This document shows positions 10,853-22,500 of a stretch of 64,000 bases of DNA, one piece after another (positions within the stretch are counted from its first letter, which is position 1; every line of letters starts with the position of its first letter). The stretch is from positions 19,813,554 through 19,877,553 of the forward strand of contig JBBCBC010000024.1 of the NCBI GenBank assembly GCA_037126765.1, written 5' to 3'. Source of the DNA: Stenogyne calaminthoides (taxonomy: Eukaryota > Streptophyta > Magnoliopsida > Lamiales > Lamiaceae). The notes under the pieces were generated by a model. The model searched no databases. It saw only the letters and a list, made by a program, of their open reading frames with translations, and had not been told where the DNA came from. The position numbers and the translations under genes were made by a program.

Positions 10853-11499
10853 TGTTGTGTATCAAAATATCGGGGTTAGGAATTTTAGTGTGGCTTAGGA
10901 TCTTGATAACACAAACAAGTAATTGTGAGATAAAAGTTATATTAATTGCATATGATTGAATGATGAATGTGTACTCGGTTATTAATGGAAGAAGTAATTT
11001 TGTAAGAGGTTTGGTATGGTATGAATTCTCTAGTCATTTGAGTCATAAATGAGCCATATTTATAGAGTTTGGGAGAGTGAAGCTCACTCTCCCGGGTTAC
11101 AAGTAAAGCTAGTCGAAAGTCATCCTGCAGAACATTAAATGCTACAAGACTGATGTGATCTATGTCGGAGGCCGCGGGGAGATCGCCCGAGGTAATCCCT
11201 GGATTTGCAGGGAATTAGCCGCCTAAGTACCTCGACCCGTCATTCATAATCGTTCTTTGCCGCTTTATCCCTGACTTAAGCCTATTTTAGGCAGGTTCTT
11301 TTGCGCCGCCTGCCTGACACCTGTCCAATAGTATTTAATGCTCTACACTTGTGTCAGACCGAGGTTCGGGAGATCGCTCTGGTCGCACGTCTTCTCGGTG
11401 GTCCGTGACATTTTCTCCTATCGACCTCCGAGATGTTTTCCTCATTAAATTTCATCTTCACTCAAGTCTGGATCGACCTCGCGCAATATGCTCACAACA
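10853..11499 (-). mobile_element. solo-F1: solo LTR (647 bp)
   Basis: Plus strand begins TGTTGTGTA and ends GCTCACAACA, with perfect 5-bp TSD CTATG (10848-10852, 11500-11504). It is homologous over its length to solo-F2 (12628-13307). A TATA box on the minus strand (CTATAAATA, about 11065-11057) sets the sense, so in sense it begins TGTTGTGAGCATAT. There is no internal region, PBS or coding sequence, so the superfamily cannot be told. Confidence 0.93.
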
Positions 11500-11504
11500 C
11501 TATG

Positions 11505-11864
11505 AAATTCAGTATACGACAATCATTTTCATAATAAAAAGTTAAATAATTTATTTATAAAAAATTAAACAAACTAGAATATCTTTTAAAAAAAGTGAAA
11601 TATTTTTTTAATAAATTAATTATTATCATTTAAATTGGAATAACTAAAAGTTTACAAATTTTGGAAAAAAAATATGTTTGGCTAAAATAATATCATACAT
11701 AAGGAGGAGATTTGCGTAAGGTCCAATAAAATTTAGTCTAAACTAGAAGAAATAAGTTAAAATTAAAAAAATGCACTTTGATTTAAATTGTTGCACTTTC
11801 GGTGACACTGTTCAAGGGTAGGACACTATTCATGATTTGATGTTATTGCAGGCCATCAACTCAG
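11505..11864. other. AT-rich flank of TAR-1
   Basis: Very AT-rich with poly-A/T runs. I see no gene or element ends. CTCAG at 11860-11864 should be the left TSD of TAR-1; its partner is outside the window. Confidence 0.5.
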
Positions 11865-12281
11865 AGTTGGAATATACTAGCACGTAAACACGTAATACAT
11901 GCGCAGTGGAAATAAATAGTTCACCAATAACGAACAGCTAATTGCATAAACGAATATGAATAATCATAATGAAGAATCTTATAGTAATTCGAAAGCAGAT
12001 TTCTCAACTATGGTATCCACGTAATCCCCTTGTATGGACTTGCATAAATTTGCCAGCATTGAATCTGAGACAGAATTTGCTAGAAAAATTCATATCCTAG
12101 ATTTTATGGAGAAATTAGGTTTTCTTGTAGTTTAATGAATCTCTAGGACCTCATATATATAGGGGAAACTCAACTTAAAAAATTAAGCAATCTTTATTAG
12201 GAAGATTATTTCCTAATCTTGCAAATCATATCTCTTAGATATGATTTTCCTAAATATATTCCTACAATAATACTCCATATA

Positions 12282-12505
12282 CTCCCTCCGTCCCAAAGAT
12301 ATGTTTTCGCGTGTTTTTGCGAACGAGTTTTTTATTAGTATTTGAAATGATAAATTAATTTTTAAAGATGCATGCAATAGATGAGAGGTAGATCTATAAT
12401 ACCCCTCTTTAAAAATTACTTTATCATTTGAGATACTAATAAACAACTCGCTCACAAAAACTCGATAATAAAGTAGGTGTGCATATATTTATGGGACGGA
12501 GGTAG
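12282..12505. mobile_element. Stowaway MITE (224 bp)
   Basis: Ends CTCCCTCCGTCCC and, inverted, CTACCTCCGTCCC: the classic Stowaway (Tc1/mariner) terminal repeat. It is flanked by the TA duplication at 12280-12281 and 12506-12507. The paralogous LTR at about 33960-33990 has the empty site (CCATATATTATTTTGGG), confirming the boundaries. Non-coding. Confidence 0.95.
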
Positions 12506-12627
12506 TATTATTTTGGGATTCCTTTTTAATTAAATCTAATTTAATTAAACAATAATAATGATTAATTTCAAATTAATATATTATTAATTAATTCTTTAAA
12601 AATTAAATATTAAATCCAATTTAATAC

Positions 12628-13307
12628 TGTTGTGTACTAAAATATACGGATTAAAGATTAAGACGTGGCTTAATTATCTTAGTGACACAAACAATAAATG
12701 TGAAATGTGGATTGCATTGATGTCTTATGATTGTTTGGGAGAATAAGTGCTTGAGTAGTAAATTTGCAAGAGGTTTGGTAAGGTATTGAATTCTCTTATT
12801 TCTTTTGTCATAAATGACCCCTATTTATAGAGTTTGAGAGAGTGGAGCTCACTCTCTCGGATTACAAGTACAAAGAGCCAAAAGTGATTCTGTCGAACAT
12901 TAAATGTTACAAGATTGATGTGATATGCCCTGGAGGTCGCGGGACGTCGTCCGATACATAAAGGACCACACAACTCTGATATATACCTCGATCGAAGTAA
13001 TCTCCGGATTTGCAGGAAATTAGCCACTTTCGTGCCCTGACACGCTGCCTTGCCTCGTCCTTTACTGGATTTTCTCTAACTTAATCCCCGTTCAGGAATG
13101 ACCGCCTGCACCAACTCTCAAACACACGTCTTATCGTAGTTAATGCATCAACTTTGGGTGGATGCGAGGTAGACGAGCTCGCGATCTGTCCAACTCTAAT
13201 TTCTATCTCTTTCTCGTCGACTTAAGCGATAACTTGTTTAGTTATGGGCTCGTTCCGTACTGATGAGATATGGGCCTAGGCCCAACTTGCGCGATATGCT
13301 CACAACA
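12628..13307 (-). mobile_element. solo-F2: solo LTR (680 bp)
   Basis: TGTTGTGTA...CACAACA with perfect TSD AATAC (12623-12627, 13308-13312). The TSD matches the TAR LTR text TTTAATACTTAATCAACC, which is uninterrupted at 13745-13760 and 34090-34105, so the empty site is visible in two paralogues. Homologous to solo-F1. The minus-strand TATA box, CTATAAATA, is near 12832. The leader side has GAGCTCACTCTCTC as in F1. Confidence 0.94.
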
Positions 13308-13439
13308 AATACTTAATCAACCAACTATAATCCATACAAGGGAATTACTTGTTGTGTGACCCATAGGCCCTCATATATCGAGCGATAGTCAAACTAACGG
13401 TCTTAATTGGACCCTAGAAAATAAATCAAATATATATTC

Positions 13440-13870
13440 TAACTAGGAATTTTATGGAGCGAACTAGGTTTTGTTGTAATAGTAAATAATGAATTCCGGG
13501 GACTCATATATATAGGGAGAGACTAGCTTAAATCTTAAGCTATCTTTATTAAGAAGATATTTCCTAATCTTGCAAAACAAATCTCAAGGATTTATTTTTC
13601 CCTACATATATTTTTCCTAAAATAATATTCCATAATATTATTTGAGATTCCTATTTAATTAAATCTAATTTAATTAAACAGTAATAATAATTAATTCCAA
13701 ATAATATATTATTAATTCTCCATTATTTAAATATGAAATTCAATTTAATACTTAATCAACCAACTATAATCTGATTAGGGAATTACTTGTTATGTGATCC
13801 ATAGGCCATCATATATCAAGCGATTTGTCAAACTAACGGTTTTAATTGAACTCTAGACAATAAATAAGAC
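13440..13870 (-). repeat. Second copy of a duplicated segment inside the TAR-1 3' LTR
   Basis: The run from TTTTATGGAG to the CTAGACAATAAAT-type text repeats the segment at about 12097-13433, minus the Stowaway and solo-F2. The duplication therefore precedes those two insertions, or the copies diverged before the insertions landed in only one. TAR-2 LTRs and the TAR-1 5' LTR have a single copy. Confidence 0.75.
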
Positions 13871-14648
13871 ATTCTCAATATATGAGGTACGTTGCGAGAA
13901 ACGTGCAACTACCTGAAACTGAAATATGGGCTACTAAGATAACTTCCTTTCATTCACGAATACTCGATTAGTCTTGATCATGATGAAGTGTCTATTCAAA
14001 TAACTTAATCATATTATCTCTAATCACTAATTGATCACTTATGTCACACTTGTCCACAAAGTCCAAGTTGACTTGCATTGACCAATGACTTTGATCCAAT
14101 TATAATGAGAAGAGGAGTATTCTCTCTAAATCCACTTTGAATAATGAATCCTATTTTTGGCTCAACTACTACGCACATGTACTTCATGATGAATCCAATC
14201 AAAGCCATATCTACCCATGGAAGGGTGCAAGCGTCGGTCATGGTCAAAGTTCATCACTCCATACATGTCGTGCTTATTAACCTCAAGTCAAAGGAGTATC
14301 GCATTGCTCCCACTAACCCAGACACCCATAGACACATATAGTGGAACTACATCAAACGGTTTCTCGGATGGGTATACCAATACCCTCTAAGGTATTTGTG
14401 CATCCATTATGAGATACCTAGTATCTCGTATCTTACTACACTCTCTAAGAGTATGATGCAGATCGCACATCAATCTCTATTGCATCATCAATATCCCATT
14501 CTTGATGATCCTTGATCGGAGCTATTTGAGAATCATGCTTATGTCATCTGAGTTCTCACAATCTCAATGAAAACAATGATTCAAGGGAACACAAATAAGA
14601 ACAAATGCAAACAATCAAACATAATATTCTAACAAGTGTAATGTCATA

Positions 14649-16511
14649 TCAAAATAAACATGACCTTTCTTTTGTGCTTATTTTGTCTCCACTATTTTCA
14701 TATACTCAATGACCTCATCGGAAGAGTACAAATTTATATCAAATATAAATTGTAATGGACTAGGATCCACATTCTTATTATTACAATATCTGCTTTGGCT
14801 GATTACCATAATAATAAAACTGGTAGGTCTCTAAACCAATTGCAAAACTATAATTCCTAGTTGATTGGACCCAGTCTAATCGGATGTCCCTTAACTTTTG
14901 TTTCCTTGCTTTGGTTGGTGAAACAAAGTTATGTTGGTTTACGACCATCAAGCGCCGACACTATGTGTCCCTATAAAAGTCCCGTTAGATGTAGATTCGA
15001 GCAAAAGACTTTGGTCTTAAATACCCATTGGAACGAAATCTCCGGTTTACTTTTAATTTTGATGGAAGACATTTTATCAAATTAATGAGAAAACCATATT
15101 ATAGTGAAGAACATTTTAAAGGCGGGATATGAATAGCTTAATCGAGATCCAACATGTTAATCTACATCACATTTGAGCAATTATTGGGCGCCGCCTACCC
15201 AAACATGATTTCACACGGACTAACACTTATATGGGCGCCGTCTACCCCAATCAATTAATACATTCCGATAATTATTGGGAGACGCCTACCCAAACGAATA
15301 TAATGCAGACTATAAATGTGTTAACAATTTAGTTAAATAAATAATTAACCAAGTGGGATTTAACAATTCTTTTAAAACGAATTTCAAAATCCAATTTCAA
15401 AATCTGTTTTAAAATTATTAAACTTCAATAATTAATCCAATTAATTATTAAGTCCAACCAAAAATCCAATTTTAAAATTAAGCTTTATTAAATTAGAAAA
15501 ATGGATTTTAATTTTATTTTATTTTATTTTATTTGCCAAGGGCTCATGTGCAAATTTAAAAAAATTGCACGGAAGGGCCTGTCCTAAATCCAACTTCAGT
15601 ACGGTCCTTCCTCTAATCATAGCCCGGTTTCCAAAACCGTTTACAATCGGGTCAACCAAACCAACCAAATGTCCAATAATTCTTCACAGTTCATCAGAAT
15701 TATTCCAAAAAATTTCCAAAAACTGTTCCAACTATTAGGGTTCAATCATATTAGTTTCATCAGTTCCAAACCAAAAGCCAATTGACAAGCAAGCAACAGT
15801 CATAAAAATCAGACAAAACCCAAAACCATCGGCACCCACAAGCAACAAAGAACAATTGGAGGTGCATAACCAGTCGAAGAACAGGGCAAGTCACCACCGC
15901 TGCTTATCGTGTGTGGGCGACTCGCCGCTGCGAACGAATGGACTGTGTGGGGGCGCACACGGAGCCACGACCCCTTTTCTACGAACTGGTTCGAAACCAA
16001 AAGGTCGAAAAATCGATTAGGCGGCGCGCCGCCACTGGTTCATCTCGATTTTAGTGGCGCGCCGCCTTAAATCATACCGAGACGAACACGATGGTCAAGC
16101 CCCGAATAGATTCAAGCATCGACGACTCAAATCGAGGTAAATTGGTGGTGCACCACCGCAAATCGAAACGATTTGAGGGCGCACCACCGTGAAAAGAGAC
16201 GAATACTACGATCAACGCATCAGGGTTGTGGGCTCGCGTGATCGACGTGAGTTGCGGCACTAGGATGCTGGCTCGAGCATCGTTGCGGCACCCCACAGAA
16301 CCCGAAGGTACATCGGCAGAGGCAAAAGGGGGTTTTCCCAGAAAACACTAATTTGGGGCGAGCGAGTTTTGGGAGAAAGAAGCGGCGAAACAGGCGAAAT
16401 AAAAAAGAAGGGTGCGGGTTATGTCTAAAAAAAAACCATGCCCCCACTGTTTTAAAAAAATAATAATTTTAAAACTAAATTCAATTATGCAATTAAAAAC
16501 AAGAGCCAGAA
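14649..16511 (-). other. TAR-1 untranslated leader
   Basis: It matches TAR-2 56923-58866. Features in common: three copies of a GGGCGCCGCCTACCC-type motif about 50 bp apart (about 15185, 15231, 15284) and a GC-rich segment (15830-16300) close to the PBS. In TAR-1 that segment holds a perfect 14-bp palindrome GGCGGCGCGCCGCC at 16020-16033 and a near copy at 16056-16066. Short open frames here are not conserved with TAR-2, so I treat it as non-coding. Confidence 0.75.
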
Positions 16512-16523
16512 GCTCTGATACCA
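16512..16523 (-). other. TAR-1 primer-binding site
   Basis: Minus strand reads TGGTATCAGAGC, complementary to initiator tRNA-Met, one base from the 5' LTR end at 16525. Confidence 0.93.
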
Positions 16524-16524
16524 T

Positions 16525-16675
16525 TGTTGGAATATACTAGCACGTAAACACGTAATACATGCGTAGCGAAAAGAAACAGTTCACCAACAACGAACATTTA
16601 ATTGCATAAACGAGTATGAATAATCATAACGAAGAATCTTACAGTAATTCAAAAGCAGATTTCTCAACTATGGTA
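16525..16675 (-). repeat. TAR-1 5' LTR, piece 1 of 2 in window
   Basis: TGTTGGAATATACTAGCACG... up to CTCAACTATGGTA, where Sire-D enters. It resumes at 33702 with TGGTATCCACG after the TSD TGGTA. Confidence 0.93.
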
Positions 16676-17377
16676 TGTTGGTCCCGGTGCTAACGAGTCT
16701 CACACGTGTATGGGGGGGGGAATACACGTGTTCAGTGATTTTTAAAACTTTTCTTTCACTGAGGTCAGATGGGTCAGGTTATCCTGATGATTTTGCCCTG
16801 AGAAGCACGGATTGCCCTGAGTCAAAGTCTACTGAGACAATGATCCTAAGTTTTCTTTGAAGCTTCAGATTAATTTAACCGAGCCTCGAGTTTATCGAGA
16901 TCTGAAGCGCTTGGATCAGATAATTATCTTACTGAACCCTCAGTAGAGTTAGTTCAGTTTGGTAACTATCTGTTCTAGCTACTCAAGTGTGCGGAATGGT
17001 TGACCCTAAGTTTATACTCGTTTTAGCTTTGCTAAAAATCTTCCCTTCAATAAAACAGTGATTAAGGCTGTGATCAATTTGATGCAAGTTCAGTGGATTG
17101 ATTCCAACTGAATATCAGTGAACTATGCTTTTCGAGGAAAAACATGCAAATGTATAAATAATGCAAAGATGTAAAAAGCAAAACAACATAACAATTATAG
17201 TGGTTCATAGACTCAAGCTCCTACGTCCACTCTCTCTGATCTTTAGAGAAATTCCTTAACCACTTCCTAAAGCTTTTTGGCTAACTCACTGTAGCTTAAT
17301 CACTTTTCTACCTTGAGTTTTTTGGCTGACTCACTGCAGCTTACTAACTCAAACACACACAAGTGTTCAGACTACCA

Positions 17378-17961
17378 TGTTGAATATATGATAAAGGATT
17401 TCACATGTGAGTTGTCCCACATCGGAATATTAGAAGAAATGAGACTAGCTTATAAACCTAGTGGGCTACTCCTCCTATCACCAATTGGTTTTAGGATGGA
17501 ACCTCACTAGGGGCGTGTCTAGTCTCCTCCGCTATTGGAGTGCGTGTGTGGGGACCACTTTTGCGCCCGATTTCTACATGGTATCAGAACGGGCCCCATG
17601 CTCGTGCCGGGTGGCTATCGAATTTTCGAGGTCTGGGGGCTGTTGAATTGACAGAGTGGCTATCAAATTCAGCGTGGTCGAGGTCATTAATTGATTAATG
17701 AACATGGGTGATCCTGTTTCGTTTAGAGAATTGACGAAAGACTCACATGTGAGGGGCCGTTTTGAATATATGATAAAGGATTTCACATGTGAGTTGTCCC
17801 ACATCGAAATATTAGAAGAAATGAGACTAGCTTATAAACCTAGTGGGCTACTCCTCCTATCACCAATTGGTTTTAGGATGGAACCTCACTAGGGGCGTGG
17901 CTAGTCTCCTCCGCTATTGGGTGCATGTGTGGGACCGCACCCGGCGCCCCCGATTTCTACA
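17378..17961 (+). mobile_element. TRIM element (584 bp)
   Basis: Two direct repeats of about 201 bp (17378-17578 and 17760-17961) start TGTTGAATATATG / TTTTGAATATATG and end GATTTCTACA. The first is followed at once by a PBS, TGGTATCAGAAC (17579-17590). A purine-rich tract GTGAGGGGCCG precedes the second. The TSD TACCA is perfect (17373-17377, 17962-17966), and the Sire-D 5' LTR at about 32352 has the empty site. There is no coding sequence between the repeats: a terminal-repeat retrotransposon in miniature, mobilised in trans. Confidence 0.94.
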
Positions 17962-18809
17962 TACCACAAGTAGCTTACTAACTTCTTCTCTAGAGTTTTC
18001 TGGCTAACTCACTGTAGCTTACTAACTCTTTACAACTCCATCTCACCAACAAACACACACAAACTACCTTAACAAAGGGTTTGGGTTTTGGGTTGGTTTC
18101 CAACTAGGGCGAGATATCCTTTACAATAAGAACAGATGCAAAGGCTAGGATATCTCTACTAAGCTTTGGATATTTCTTATCAATCTAGGCTTAGTGAATG
18201 AGCTCTCTCCAATGTGAAACACTTGGGAAATTCTAGGTTTTTTGAGTGCTTCAATTTGCAATAATACGAATGAGCTCTTGAGTTGCTTTGAAATTTCCCG
18301 TAACCTCTCGATGTAAAGGGTCACTGGTATTTATAAGCAACTTTCACCAAGGTCACTCTTGAAAAACTATCAGTTGGAGGAGATAGTATCAAGGGTTTCC
18401 TCTTCGGGTGTTTGATGAACGACTATTTTTAGGGTTTGAATACTCCCTTGCATATTTTAGGAAATATCCAGTCATGTAGCCAATCACCAATTTTTGCAGT
18501 CTGGAACTTAGTACTACTGACATGATTCAGGGTCCTGTCGCTTTCAGTGTCAGTAAAGTACAGTGTTGTCTTCCTCTGATTGGTTCTTGTCTTCAGTGAA
18601 TGTAGACAAACAAAACGGCTCTTTTTGGTCAATCTCTCTAAATGAGACAACCTTAAACAACACTTAGACTTAGTTCCTTTTGTCTGCATATGAATGTTTT
18701 GGGCGATATCTACTTTTCTGAATATTTGCATTTTTCCCAGTTTTGTAATCTTCATATAGATTATATTCAGTGCCTCTGAACATTCAGGTTATACTGAGTA
18801 TTCAGCATC

Positions 18810-19160
18810 TTGCTGAGTCTTCAGTAACTACTGGGTCTTCAGTATCTTCTGAGTCTTCAGTGTCTTCAGTGACATACTGAGTCTTCAATGTCTTCAGTGA
18901 CATACTGAGTCTTCAGTGTCTTTAGCAACTTACTGAGTCTTCATTGTCTTCAGCAACTTACTGAGTCTTCAGTGTCTTCAGCAACTTACTGAGTCTTCAG
19001 TGTCTTCAACAACTTACTGAGTCTTCAGTGTTTTCAGCAACTTACTAAGTCTTTAGTGTCTTCAGTGACATACTGAGTCTTCAGTGTCTTCAGTTACTTT
19101 ACTGAGTCTTCAGTGTCTTCAGTTACTTACTGAGTCTTCATTGTCTTCAGCAACTTACTG
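18810..19160 (-). repeat. Tandem TCTTCAG repeats in U3 of Sire-D 3' LTR
   Basis: About ten units of roughly 30 bp, built from ACTGAGTCTTCAGTGTCTTC plus CAGCAACTT or CAGTGACAT. The 5' LTR has the same block at 33190-33560 in a heavily altered form. The block lies upstream of the TATA box in sense and may be an enhancer-like array. Confidence 0.85.
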
Positions 19161-19311
19161 ATCTATATCTGCTGACTATACATGGTGCAGATAACTTCCT
19201 GAACAATCTATACTGAAACCTGACTCAGTCTATCAAGATTATCCTGAACATGTCATACTGAGGGTTTTTGGGATCTAATCAAAACTTCTTTATTAAATTC
19301 ATCTCCCATCA

Positions 19312-19327
19312 ATTTTCCCCTTTTTGA
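19312..19327 (-). other. Sire-D polypurine tract
   Basis: Minus strand reads ATCAAAAAGGGGAAAAT directly before the 3' LTR: the plus-strand primer for reverse transcription. It is also the only third-ORF/LTR junction of a Sirevirus visible here. Confidence 0.8.
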
Positions 19328-19567
19328 TGATTCCAAAACCATCTTGTTACATTTAAGAAAACCTAACCTATCCTCAGGTTACAGTTTATCTATTACAACC
19401 AAAATGGTATTTCTCCAATCAAGTTCTTTAACAATCTGGCATATAAAGACATGTAAAAAGATAATGAGATATTATCTTTGAGTATAAAGATAAAATTTTC
19501 ATTGATGTGGTATAAGAGTTACAGATTACAATGAAAATCAAAAAAAAAAAAAAGAAGTACAAAGTCT

Positions 19568-22500
19568 TCAGTCTTCTTCCACTTCATCCTCTGGCACTTC
19601 CAGGTTGAACATCCCGTAGTATCTCTTCTTCAGTTCATCTCTTGCCTTGATGATTTCAGGGTTGTTTCCTGTTAGGCCTAGCTGGATGGCATACTGGGCT
19701 ATTTCCTGAGAAATGGTTGCCTCATTTACATAGCCATTCTCAAACCTAGGAGCTGGGTACATGTATGGACCAGGAGCTACTATCTGAGTGTTTCCTTCAT
19801 CTGCCAAGTTGATCCAACTTTGCAGGTACTTAGGATAGAATGTCAGTAATTACTCAATAAAGGCTTCATTCTTATCCGAGCTGCTCCCCCTCCATTCTCT
19901 CAGAATCTCATAATAGAACCAGAAGGTTCTCTTGATCTCTTCCCATGCATCATTGAACTGTATATGCATCCACTTGTCAATGTGCGGCCACTTCTGAGTC
20001 TTTTCTGTACCTCTCCTTTTGCTTAGAAACTTTTTAAAACCACCTCTTCTTTTCTTCTCTTCTTCTTTCTTCTTCCTGATCAGTGGAACACTTGATACTG
20101 AAGCAGCAATTTTCTTTTCTTTTTCAATCTGAAGAGCTTTCAGAGTTTTCTTGGTATCGAAGGCTTCTTTCTGGGTTTCAGTTTCTTCCTCAGATTCTTC
20201 GAATTCCATTATCAGCTTCCTCTGAGTAGGTTTTGAGCTTTTTGCTCTTTTCTTCCTTTCTTGTTCCACAAATGCCACAGCCTTTCTCTTTTCAGGTCTG
20301 ACTTGATCTTCACTAGCTTTGCTTGTCTCAATCATCCTTCTATCACTCAATTTCTCAGAAATTACTTCCTGGATGGTTTGCTCAGATGTTTGAGTGAAGA
20401 TAGGTTTTTTAGCTTCTTTGAACTTTAGTTTCTCAGTGGCTTCAATTTCTCTTAAGGCATCAGCAATTTTCTTTCCTTCAGCTTCTTTTTGAGCCTTTCT
20501 CTCCAAGGTTTGTGCCAACAACTCACTTAATTTGCCACCAGGCCTTTCCCCCTTTTTGGCACCATACCTTGGAAGTAGTTGAGTCAGTGCAGTATCCATA
20601 TAATATTGCTCCTTACTCATACTGCGCACTTCTCCTGCCAAATGATTATGCTCATCTTCTAGCCTTATCATGTAATTCTTGGCCATTGAGAACTCATCCG
20701 AAAGAGGAGCAAACTTTTTTGAGAAGACATCATGCATCATCTCTGTCATCTTGGTCATGAGTAGAGAGCCCATTTCCTCAACATCTGTTTTGATCATCAG
20801 ATCATTCTTCTCAATCAGCTTGGCTTCAAGATAGGCAGTTCTTTCTTGATACATCTGCTTCATATTGGCATTAAGCTCTGTATGTACTCCATCAATCTTT
20901 CCATCTAATGTAGCTAATTTACTTGATAGAGTTGTTTGAAGCGTATCAGATGATGAACTCAGGTTCTCCATTTTCTGATTTTGAGCAGCCAGAACTAACT
21001 CCATCTAAGTCATCTTCTCTGTGAGAATTGTTTGCAGCATGCTTGATGAAGAGCTTAGATTCTCAAGCTTTTGAGATTGACCTGCCAGTATCTCTTCCAT
21101 CCTTGGATCTATCTTCTTTAACTCATCCAGGATTGGTGTGAAATCAACCACTGGAGTTTGTACAACTTTTTCCAACTGAGCTGGGTGCTCCAACTGAGCC
21201 TCAGTCTGCATATCATAAACATCAGATTTAAAGCTAGGTACTTCAGTAACTTCGGCATAATGTATAATGATGCGAAAAAAGTGTACGAAGAATGCTAACT
21301 TTCGATCTGAGGTTGTCCGATATCGATTGGTTCAAAGATCGATATCATCCCCATCCGACTCTCAGTTTCCTTCTCTTTCTCAGTATCTATCTGAGGTTCC
21401 TTCTCCTTCTCAGATTTCTTTTCTGCATCATCTTTATTTTGATCATGGGAGCTGGAAGCACCAACTCCTTCAGTAGCTTTCTTTTCAGCTAACTTCTTTT
21501 TCACTAATTCATCAAAATCAGCAGCTTTCATTCTCAGCTTGGTTTTTCAAACACGAGAATTCATCGAAGCATTGTCTCGGCATTCCACCACTCTTCTCCT
21601 CTGTATGAAGCAATGTTCAGCATCTCTGGGAGTGTTTGATTCAGAATATACACTGTGTTTCTGAGCCTGAAGAACATATCCTGAAGGTTAGGATAGGCAT
21701 TCAGCTCAGGGTATCTGTCTAAGATGAGCCGTTCCCCCTTGCTTTGCCATTCAGTCTCTTCGTCTTTTCCCTTCTTCAATCTTGGGCGTTCAGAAGCAGT
21801 AGATTCAGAGTGAATGAGTTCTAGAGCTGATGGATCTAGAAATGGTTCATTCAGAAACGCATCCAAGTTCAGCAATTCAGAGGTTCGGTGATCGATCCGA
21901 GTCTCAACAGTCTTTCTTCGATGAGGGATCCGAGGTCCCTTGAAGATTTCTGAGATTTTATCTGAGCTCAGAGAGGTTTCGAGTACCTCAGAAAAAACAT
22001 GTTCCTCAGTTTCTTGCTCCTGCACATTTGTCACTACCTGAGCAAGAACCTGAAGTGGAGATTTCAACCCTTGTTGGCCTTCAGGTTGAGTTTCTTCAGT
22101 TTCACTGGCCTCCTTCTCAGCAATAGATTGAAAGCATTCTGCACTTCTGAGGAGCCAGTGCTTTCTTCTTCAGTTTCTCTCCTTTCTATCTTTTGATTTG
22201 CATCAGGGCTTTCCCCCTAGCTTGTCTGGCTTCTTCATCAGTTTCTTCTTCAGCAGTCTCCTCCTGAGACTCAAAGTTTTTCTCTTTCTTTCCTCTCAAA
22301 GTCTTCTTTGTTGGTTTGAACATGATTTTTGACTTTGGAAAGGAAGTGGAATCGGCAAAGATGTCCTCCTCTTCTCTGCACATTTCCAAGATAAATGCAA
22401 TCTTGGTTGCATGTAGAATATTTCCTTTGATAACTACAGAGCCATTCACCTTCTGAATTTGTTTGGCTTGATCACTCACCACCTTGATCAAATAGTGCAA

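Larger units (their letters stand above)
11865..14648 (-). repeat. TAR-1 3' LTR, expanded and truncated
   Basis: It begins AGTTGGAATATACTAGCACG, where the intact family end is TGTTGG, and matches TAR-2 LTRs up to about 14640. It carries a Stowaway MITE (12282-12505), solo-F2 (12628-13307) and an internal duplication (second copy at about 13440-13870), which together explain its size compared with the 1.57-kb TAR-2 LTR. The end expected as CACTAACA is missing. Confidence 0.88.
16676..19311 (-). repeat. Sire-D 3' LTR (2636 bp with TRIM)
   Basis: TGTTGGTCCCGG...CTCCCATCA; the last base run departs from the usual CCAACA. Removing the TRIM and its TSD leaves about 2047 bp, matching the 2043-bp 5' LTR. 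The C-loop hairpin is intact at 16702-16731 and the minus TATA box is near 18330-18340. U3 holds the TCTTCAG tandem repeats (18810-19160). Confidence 0.92.

Noticed and set aside
15809..16447. Short ORFs in the GC-rich TAR-1 leader
   Set aside because: Not conserved in the equivalent TAR-2 leader (58123-58554), where different frames are open.
17378..17578. Cassandra-type TRIM with 5S rRNA promoter
   Set aside because: The LTR contains none of the 5S internal control region text I would expect, so I call it a generic TRIM.
17383..17892. Repeated 40-residue ORF ends in the TRIM
   Set aside because: They are the same stretch of TRIM LTR read twice; TRIMs have no coding capacity.
18429..18755. 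108-codon minus-strand ORF in the Sire-D LTR
   Set aside because: It lies in U3 upstream of the TATA box, is broken in the sister LTR (32878-33129) and has no recognisable domain.
18810..19160. CRISPR-like regular repeats
   Set aside because: Repeats are contiguous degenerate tandem units without unique spacers, in a plant retrotransposon LTR.
20512..20760. Plus-strand ORFs opposite the Sire-D third ORF, and similar antisense frames in gag and pol
   Set aside because: Shadows of the real minus-strand reading frames with no independent support.
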